A DNA stretch of 64,000 nt, taken from NCBI RefSeq assembly GCF_002280675.1, contig NZ_NCEN01000004.1, forward strand, positions 62,001 to 126,000. Direction: 5' to 3'. Shown in pieces: positions 59,498 to 64,000 of this stretch. Origin of the DNA: Novosphingobium sp. 32-60-15 (lineage in GTDB: Bacteria; Pseudomonadota; Alphaproteobacteria; Sphingomonadales; Sphingomonadaceae). The first letter of the stretch is position 1. The number at the start of each line of letters is the position of its first letter. The notes under the pieces were generated by a model. That model was not told where the DNA came from. It ran no database searches and worked only from the letters and a program-made list of their open reading frames with translations. The translations under genes were made by a program, and so were the position numbers.

Positions 59498-60442
59498 TTA
59501 AGCGCCGATGCGCAGGAACCGTTCAGCACGCAACTGGCGTAACTCATCGCCTGTCTTGCCTGCCAGTGCGTCCAGTTCCTCAGCAATTGCTGCGCCCAGC
59601 TTTGCACAGGCAGCCGCAGGATCGCGGTGTGCGCCGCCCACAGGCTCACGCACAATCCGGTCAATCACGCCAAGGCCCAGCAGATCTTGCGCCGTCACTT
59701 TCATCGCCTCGGCTGCATCTGCCGCTTTTTCCGATGTGCGCCAAAGGATTGATGCACAGCCTTCGGGCGAGATCACCGAATAGATAGCGTGTTCCATCAT
59801 CAACACGCGCTCGGCACTTGCCAGCGCAACGGCGCCGCCCGATCCACCTTCACCGACAATCGTTGCAACCATCGGGACGCCCAGCGCCAGACACGCCTCG
59901 GTCGAACGGGCAATCGCTTCTGCCTGCCCACGCTCTTCAGCTTCGACGCCCGGAAACGCGCCTGACGTATCCACCAGCGTCACCACCGGCAGGCCGAATC
60001 GGCTGGCCATTTCCATCAGGCGGATAGCCTTGCGGTATCCTTCAGGCTTGCCCATGCCAAAATTGTGGCGGATGCGGCTTTGCGTGTCATTGCCCTTTTC
60101 ATGGCCGATCAGCATCACCCGCCGATTGCCCAGCTTGGCAAAGCCGCCGATAATGGCCTGATCTTCGCCATAAAGCCGATCCCCGCCCAAAGGCAGAAAA
60201 TCGGTAAACATAGCCTCGACATAGTCTTTGAAGTGGGGGCGCGCGGGGTGGCGGGCCACTTGCGTCTTCTGCCACGGCGTCAGCGCGCGATAGGTGCTTG
60301 CCAACAGTTCGGCGGATTTGGTTTCAAGCCGGCGGATCTCGGACCCGATATCAATGTCTCCGCCCAGCGCCGTCTGGCGCAGTTCGGCGATGCGGGCTTC
60401 GAGCGCGGCGACCGGCTTTTCGAACTCGAGATAGGAAATCAT
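59498..60442 (-). CDS. accA: Acetyl-CoA carboxylase carboxyltransferase subunit alpha
   Basis: AccA with AccD forms the carboxyltransferase that makes malonyl-CoA for fatty acid synthesis. The 314-residue product begins MISYLEFEKPVAALEARI and has ALGGDRLYGEDQAIIGGFA-type features (LPLGGDRLYGEDQAIIGG), PGVEAEERGQAEAIA, and VGEGGSGGAVALASA with the oxyanion glycines, all classical. ATG 60442 fits the family; a frame from 60478 would overlap xerD by four bases and add 12 residues. It follows xerD on the same strand. Confidence 0.96.
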   Translation of the reverse strand: MISYLEFEKPVAALEARIAELRQTALGGDIDIGSEIRRLETKSAELLASTYRALTPWQKTQVARHPARPHFKDYVEAMFTDFLPLGGDRLYGEDQAIIGGFAKLGNRRVMLIGHEKGNDTQSRIRHNFGMGKPEGYRKAIRLMEMASRFGLPVVTLVDTSGAFPGVEAEERGQAEAIARSTEACLALGVPMVATIVGEGGSGGAVALASAERVLMMEHAIYSVISPEGCASILWRTSEKAADAAEAMKVTAQDLLGLGVIDRIVREPVGGAHRDPAAACAKLGAAIAEELDALAGKTGDELRQLRAERFLRIGA

Positions 60443-60474
60443 GACGCTCCCGCTAAGCGCGCGCGCGCCTTCGG

Positions 60475-61368
60475 TCAACTGCTAGCCGCGTTTCCCAAGG
60501 GATGGCGTTCATTCACCAACGCGACAAGCCGGGCAGAATCAACGTGCGTATAGATTTGCGTCGTTGCAATATCGGCATGGCCCAGCAGCGTTTGCAGCAC
60601 CCGCAAATCTGCCCCGCCTTCCAACAGATGCGTGGCAAAGGCATGGCGCAGTACATGCGGGCTGACCGTTTCCGGGTTCAATCCGGCCCGCAGTGCCAAG
60701 TCCCGCAACAACTGGAACAGCCGCACGCGCGACAAATGCCCCCCTTTCGGACTTGGGAAAACAAAGCGCCCGCCTTTGCCCCTAACCGCCAACCAATCGG
60801 CCAGCGCCCGCACCGCGCGCGCTGATACCGGCACCATCCGCTGCACCCCGCCCTTGCCCGTTATCGTCAGGAACGGCGCATCGCGCGGCACGGCCGCAAT
60901 CGGCAGCGAAACCAGTTCCGTCGCGCGCAAGCCCGAACCATAAAGCAATTCCAGCAAGGCCAGCATCCGCAAACCTTCGGGCGTTCCTGTCGCGCCATCG
61001 GCCTCTGCCGTGACAAACAAGGCACCGACTGCGCTGTGATCCAGCACGCGCGGCAACGGACGCCGCGCGCGCGGACGCGGCAGTGCTGATGACGGATCAT
61101 CATCGCGCAGCCCTTCATCCACCAAAAAGCCATAGAACTGTCGCAATGCCGATGCTCTGCGCGCCAGCGACGACGGCGCAAGCTCGACCCACGCCGCCGC
61201 CAGCTTCGCAATGTCCTCGCGCCCCGCCGTGGCCAGCGTACCGATCACCAGCACCGCACCTGCCAGGTCACGACGATAGGCAGACAGCGTATTTGCTGCC
61301 GCCCCGCGTTGCGCTGCCAGCATCGCCAGAAAGCTCTCAACCTCAGGCTCGGCGGCGGCCTTTACCAC
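60475..61368 (-). CDS. xerD: Tyrosine recombinase XerD-like
   Basis: The 297-residue integrase-family protein resolves chromosome dimers at dif with XerC and FtsK. It has an N-terminal SAM-like DNA-binding domain (NTLSAYRRDLA) and a catalytic domain with the conserved set R (GLRATELVSL), K (TGKGGVQR), HxxR (SPHVLRHAFATHLL), H (LLGHADIATT) and the nucleophile Y in QIYTHV. All six are present. It could alternatively be XerC-like; XerD is favoured by position next to accA. It is separated by one base from the upstream hypothetical gene's stop. Confidence 0.88.
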   Translation of the reverse strand: MVKAAAEPEVESFLAMLAAQRGAAANTLSAYRRDLAGAVLVIGTLATAGREDIAKLAAAWVELAPSSLARRASALRQFYGFLVDEGLRDDDPSSALPRPRARRPLPRVLDHSAVGALFVTAEADGATGTPEGLRMLALLELLYGSGLRATELVSLPIAAVPRDAPFLTITGKGGVQRMVPVSARAVRALADWLAVRGKGGRFVFPSPKGGHLSRVRLFQLLRDLALRAGLNPETVSPHVLRHAFATHLLEGGADLRVLQTLLGHADIATTQIYTHVDSARLVALVNERHPLGNAASS

Positions 61369-61369
61369 G

Positions 61370-63286
61370 TCAAACGCGGGAAACCGCTTCGGCTGCGATC
61401 ATCCGCGCCTCGGCTTCAAGACCGACCTGCCGAAGCGCCGAAACGATGTGGTACAAGTGCAGCGGCGTCATCCGGTCCCAACGTTCCGCTTGCATCCCGA
61501 ATGCCGCCAGCAAGGAAACCAGCGCCGGGTTATCCGATGCTGCCGCCGCATCAATCGCGCGCGTCCATCGCGTCTGCCGGTTAAGGTCAACGCTCATCTT
61601 TTCGGCGAAATTGGTTGCGGCAGCGGGGTCAACCCGTTGCAACCCCATCAGCCCTGCCAGCAAAAATCGTGACCGCAGCGCCCCTTCGGATTCATCGTTG
61701 TCGGCAAAGGCGTTCAAGCCATCATTGGTCACTTGCGTGGCCCGTGCAGGATTGGCGAGGACCACCAGCCCCCAGCCCTCGCTACCAACTGACAGGAACG
61801 GTGCCCATTTCAAGGCATTGCGATCCAGTCCTGCAGTAAGCATGGAGGCCACCAAAGCGGCTGCATTGTCTGACAAGTCGTTTGAAGGGGCAAGCCGCGC
61901 TGCGGCATAAGATGTCAGCACCAGTCCTGAATAGGCGCGGTCCGGATTGGTCCCATCACCCCACAAGGTGCGGATGGCTTCAAAACGATCACTGGCTGCT
62001 TTTGCCAGATAGGCGGCGCGCAGCGTTTCAGCCCGCTTCGTCCATTCATCCGCTTCGGCAGCGCCACCGCCGTTATTGGCGCGTGCCGCATAAAGCTGGC
62101 TGTAAAGATCGATAACCGCCTGTGATGACAGAACTCCGCGCGCGGCAGCCACATCAGCGGCGGCTGCGCGGGATGCCAGTGGCAGCATGGGTGCGCGCAC
62201 TGCCGTCAGCGAATAGGTCGCGCCTGCACTCTGGCGCAAGGCCGCAGGCGGCTCGACACCGGTCGCAAACGCCATGCCGATGCTCCACGGCGTCAGAGCA
62301 TCGACACCTTCCCATTCAATCTTCACGGCGCGCCGCGCATTGATTGCAGCACCGGCAAATTTCTGGGCCAGCAGTATATCGATCTTGCTGCCGGTGCCGC
62401 GACGCAAAGCGCGGTCCAGTTGCGACATGCCGGACGATCCCTCGTCAGAGAACGAGGAACAGATCGCGCGGGACAAATCCCATTCCCACCCGGGTCGCCC
62501 TGCCGCCGTCAGCGCGGTAATCGGGCACAAGCCAACCGGATCAGATGTGGCGATAAAGCTTGCCATCGCCGCATCTTCCAATGCGCGCGTAAAGTTGCCG
62601 CTGTCCACCGATTGGACCATGGCCCGCGCGGCATCAGCCTCGCCCATGCGCAACAGCAATTGCGCCCGCATTGCCGCCCAATCCGCGCCATTCATGCCAA
62701 CAGGCGTCGCCAATCGGCTGGATAGCGCGCGACGGGCAAGGATGTGGCCCCAGCGCGAAACGAACCGCCCGCGCGTTTTGCCAATCACACCCTCAACAAA
62801 TTGCCCGTTCAGGTAATGCGTTGAAGCAACCGGAAATCCGCCCTCACGCTCATCAATCACACCGACAATCTCAAGACTACGACGGCCCGATGGCGGAATA
62901 TCAAACTTCGGTTTGGCCGATTGGATCAGCTTTTCCAGCAGAACAGGGTCAATCGACTTGAGCAACGCCTCATCGCTATTGCCACCGCCACCGCCACCGC
63001 CACCGCCAGTCGATTGGGAAGCATTGGCAACAGGGATGGCCTGAACCACCGGCGTCGCGGTGCTTGCCGGTGTGCCGACAGGGCTTGGCGCAGGGGTGCT
63101 TGAAACCGGGCGTACAGTTGCTGGCGTCGCCGAACGCGCCGGTGCAGATGAACGCTGCGGTGCAGGCCGCGATGGCGCAGGCGGGCTGTCAAACCCGGGA
63201 GGAAGCAGCGATTCTTGCGCAACCAACGTTCCCGAAACAGCCGCCAGCGCAGCGACCCCGCTTAACCAAAGAATGCGCCGGTTCAT
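61370..63286 (-). CDS. Large exported protein of unknown function
   Basis: The 638-residue protein starts MNRRILWLSGVAALAAVSG with a signal peptide (cleavage after VAQ). Residues about 30-80 are Pro/Ser/Ala-rich, followed by a run of nine glycines encoded by a (GGTGGC)n-like repeat. The rest is alpha-helical and Ala/Arg-rich, with several tetratricopeptide-like helices (QLLLRMGEADAARAMV, AYLAKAASDRFEAI). No known domain is recognised. Its start overlaps the stop of the 50-residue membrane gene (ATGA at 63283-63286), and its stop lies one base before xerD, so all are in one operon with accA. Confidence 0.82.
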   Translation of the reverse strand: MNRRILWLSGVAALAAVSGTLVAQESLLPPGFDSPPAPSRPAPQRSSAPARSATPATVRPVSSTPAPSPVGTPASTATPVVQAIPVANASQSTGGGGGGGGGNSDEALLKSIDPVLLEKLIQSAKPKFDIPPSGRRSLEIVGVIDEREGGFPVASTHYLNGQFVEGVIGKTRGRFVSRWGHILARRALSSRLATPVGMNGADWAAMRAQLLLRMGEADAARAMVQSVDSGNFTRALEDAAMASFIATSDPVGLCPITALTAAGRPGWEWDLSRAICSSFSDEGSSGMSQLDRALRRGTGSKIDILLAQKFAGAAINARRAVKIEWEGVDALTPWSIGMAFATGVEPPAALRQSAGATYSLTAVRAPMLPLASRAAAADVAAARGVLSSQAVIDLYSQLYAARANNGGGAAEADEWTKRAETLRAAYLAKAASDRFEAIRTLWGDGTNPDRAYSGLVLTSYAAARLAPSNDLSDNAAALVASMLTAGLDRNALKWAPFLSVGSEGWGLVVLANPARATQVTNDGLNAFADNDESEGALRSRFLLAGLMGLQRVDPAAATNFAEKMSVDLNRQTRWTRAIDAAAASDNPALVSLLAAFGMQAERWDRMTPLHLYHIVSALRQVGLEAEARMIAAEAVSRV

Positions 63287-63435
63287 TGTTGCAGAGCTCC
63301 TGCGCTCACCGGTTGTTCGATCCATCGCATCGGCTGCGCCCCACCCTTGATCCATGCAATCACCAAAATTGCGGCCACCAAAATTGCAGCCAACGCCAGC
63401 GCGCCGACCACGGCAACTATCCTGTTCACGCGCAT
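63283..63435 (-). CDS. Tiny single-pass membrane protein
   Basis: The 50-residue protein starts MRVNRIVAVVGALALAAILV with a long hydrophobic helix to about residue 25, then a short polar tail rich in Gly, Pro and Gln. GGGAGCGAA lies just before ATG 63435. A TTG at 63504 would give a 73-residue form with an unconvincing leader. Its stop overlaps the next gene's start in ATGA, which argues it is real and translationally coupled. Function unknown; it is divergent from aroK. Confidence 0.65.
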   Translation of the reverse strand: MRVNRIVAVVGALALAAILVAAILVIAWIKGGAQPMRWIEQPVSAGALQQ

Positions 63436-63536
63436 TTCGCTCCCGGCAGCCCGATTGCCGCCCCCATTCGCTGTCAAATGTGCCTCAACAGGCGATACTT
63501 GCAACGATCACTAGCGCAAGTATAGGCAACCCGGCA

Positions 63537-64000
63537 ATGCAACTTGATGCCGCCCCTCTCAGTTCGTCCGAAATCGGCCATATCGCGCGCCGGATAGATC
63601 GGCCTTTGGTGCTGGTTGGCATGATGGGCGTCGGTAAAACCACAATAGGCCGAAAACTCGCCACAATGCTTCATCTGCCCTTCGTCGATGCCGATGAAGA
63701 GATTGAACGCGCTGCACACATGCCCATCCCTGAAATCTTCGCGACATACGGCGAACCCTATTTTCGCGATGGCGAACGGCGCGTCATCGCCCGGTTGATT
63801 GGGGACGGACGGCCCAATGATCGCAAAGTCCTTTCCACAGGCGGCGGCGCATTTGTCGATGCGTCCACGCGGGCGCTGTTGCTGGAAAAGGCCATCGCGA
63901 TCTGGCTCGATAGCGATATTGCAACGTTGCTTGAACGCGTAGGCCGCAAAGGCAACCGCCCATTGTTGAAAACGGGCGACCCGAAGGAAATTCTCACAAA
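63537..64000 (+). CDS. aroK: Shikimate kinase, N-terminal part (cut by window edge)
   Basis: Shikimate kinase phosphorylates shikimate at O3 in aromatic amino acid synthesis. The visible 154 residues begin MQLDAAPLSSSEIGH and contain the P-loop VGMMGVGKTTIGRKL at about residues 27-41, the shikimate-binding DADEEIE at about 52-58, YFRDGERRVI at about 76, STGGGAF at about 102, and the lid region GNRPLLKTGD. The frame runs off the window end. The next gene in many relatives is aroB. ATG 63537 is used; it is not preceded by a strong ribosome binding site. Confidence 0.94.
   Translation, partial: MQLDAAPLSSSEIGHIARRIDRPLVLVGMMGVGKTTIGRKLATMLHLPFVDADEEIERAAHMPIPEIFATYGEPYFRDGERRVIARLIGDGRPNDRKVLSTGGGAFVDASTRALLLEKAIAIWLDSDIATLLERVGRKGNRPLLKTGDPKEILT

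Noticed and set aside
60475..61368. XerD-like gene considered as a mobile-element integrase
   Set aside because: Its length, complete catalytic residues, housekeeping neighbours (accA, aroK) and lack of flanking repeats fit the chromosomal dimer-resolution recombinase.
62980..63009. Hexanucleotide-like CCACCG repeat in the 638-residue protein gene as a phase-variation tract
   Set aside because: The unit is a multiple of three, so slippage would only change the number of glycines and not the reading frame.

Overview
The window is a 64-kb piece of an alphaproteobacterial chromosome, most likely from the order Sphingomonadales (Sphingomonas/Novosphingobium/Sphingopyxis-like). This is inferred from gene content and order, moderately high G+C and protein sequence style, not from a database match. 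Supporting traits are a DivL-type pseudo-histidine kinase in an operon with tsaE, amgK, murU and addBA, AddAB in place of RecBCD, a 6S RNA gene between zapA and 5-formyltetrahydrofolate cyclo-ligase, small Flp pilins, and DUF2842 and SdhE proteins. Nearly all of the window is dense core chromosome. There is no prophage, CRISPR array, conjugative module or secondary-metabolite cluster.

Layout. 1-4.6 kb: start of efp (truncated by the window edge), a small secreted protein, an OPT-family transporter, a lipoprotein L,D-transpeptidase and thiE. 4.7-10.5 kb: central carbon genes on the minus strand, transcribed tkt-gap-MOSC-pgk and then, past a hairpin, fba. 10.6-12.3 kb: a coiled-coil protein, zapA, 6S RNA, 5-FCL and a DUF2842 membrane protein. 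12.3-12.6 kb: two identical tRNA-Asp genes with matching promoters. 13.2-16.9 kb: branched-chain 2-oxoacid dehydrogenase E1alpha, E1beta and E2. 17-22.6 kb: thyA, tRNA-Pro, a hemerythrin-like protein, a secreted repeat protein, recG, a host-attachment-family protein and sdhE. 22.6-28.4 kb: mfd, a GGDEF/EAL protein, nadK and tRNA-Asn.

28.4-30.4 kb is the only accessory-looking stretch. It has low coding density, a TonB-C-like secreted protein, a PilZ-like protein and a 172-bp palindromic MITE-like element inserted exactly at the secA stop codon. 30.4-36.6 kb: secA, argJ, a glutathione transferase, an inositol-monophosphatase-family protein and trxA. 36.6-49 kb: ahcY followed by the tightly overlapped divL-tsaE-amgK-murU-addB-addA cluster. 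It links cell-cycle signalling, tRNA modification, peptidoglycan recycling and double-strand break repair. 49-57 kb: peroxiredoxin, a TorF-like porin, folE with a phospholipase-D-family gene, an FtsB-like protein, a GMC oxidoreductase with its Tat-type small subunit, two identical tRNA-Arg genes and mutT. 57-64 kb: three flp pilin genes, an M48 metalloprotease with a LysM-like tail, accA, xerD, a large uncharacterised envelope protein paired with a tiny membrane protein, and the start of aroK.

Most interesting observations: the MITE-like element that appears to have replaced a TAA stop of secA by TAG through a TA target duplication and to have separated secA from its terminator; the histidine-to-tyrosine substitution at the kinase phospho-acceptor (DivL); the MOSC gene embedded by a start/stop overlap in the gap-pgk operon; a stable hairpin between two near-identical pilin genes; and a palindrome upstream of ahcY resembling S-adenosylhomocysteine-responsive operators. 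I did not find convincing evidence of a wholly new multi-gene system.
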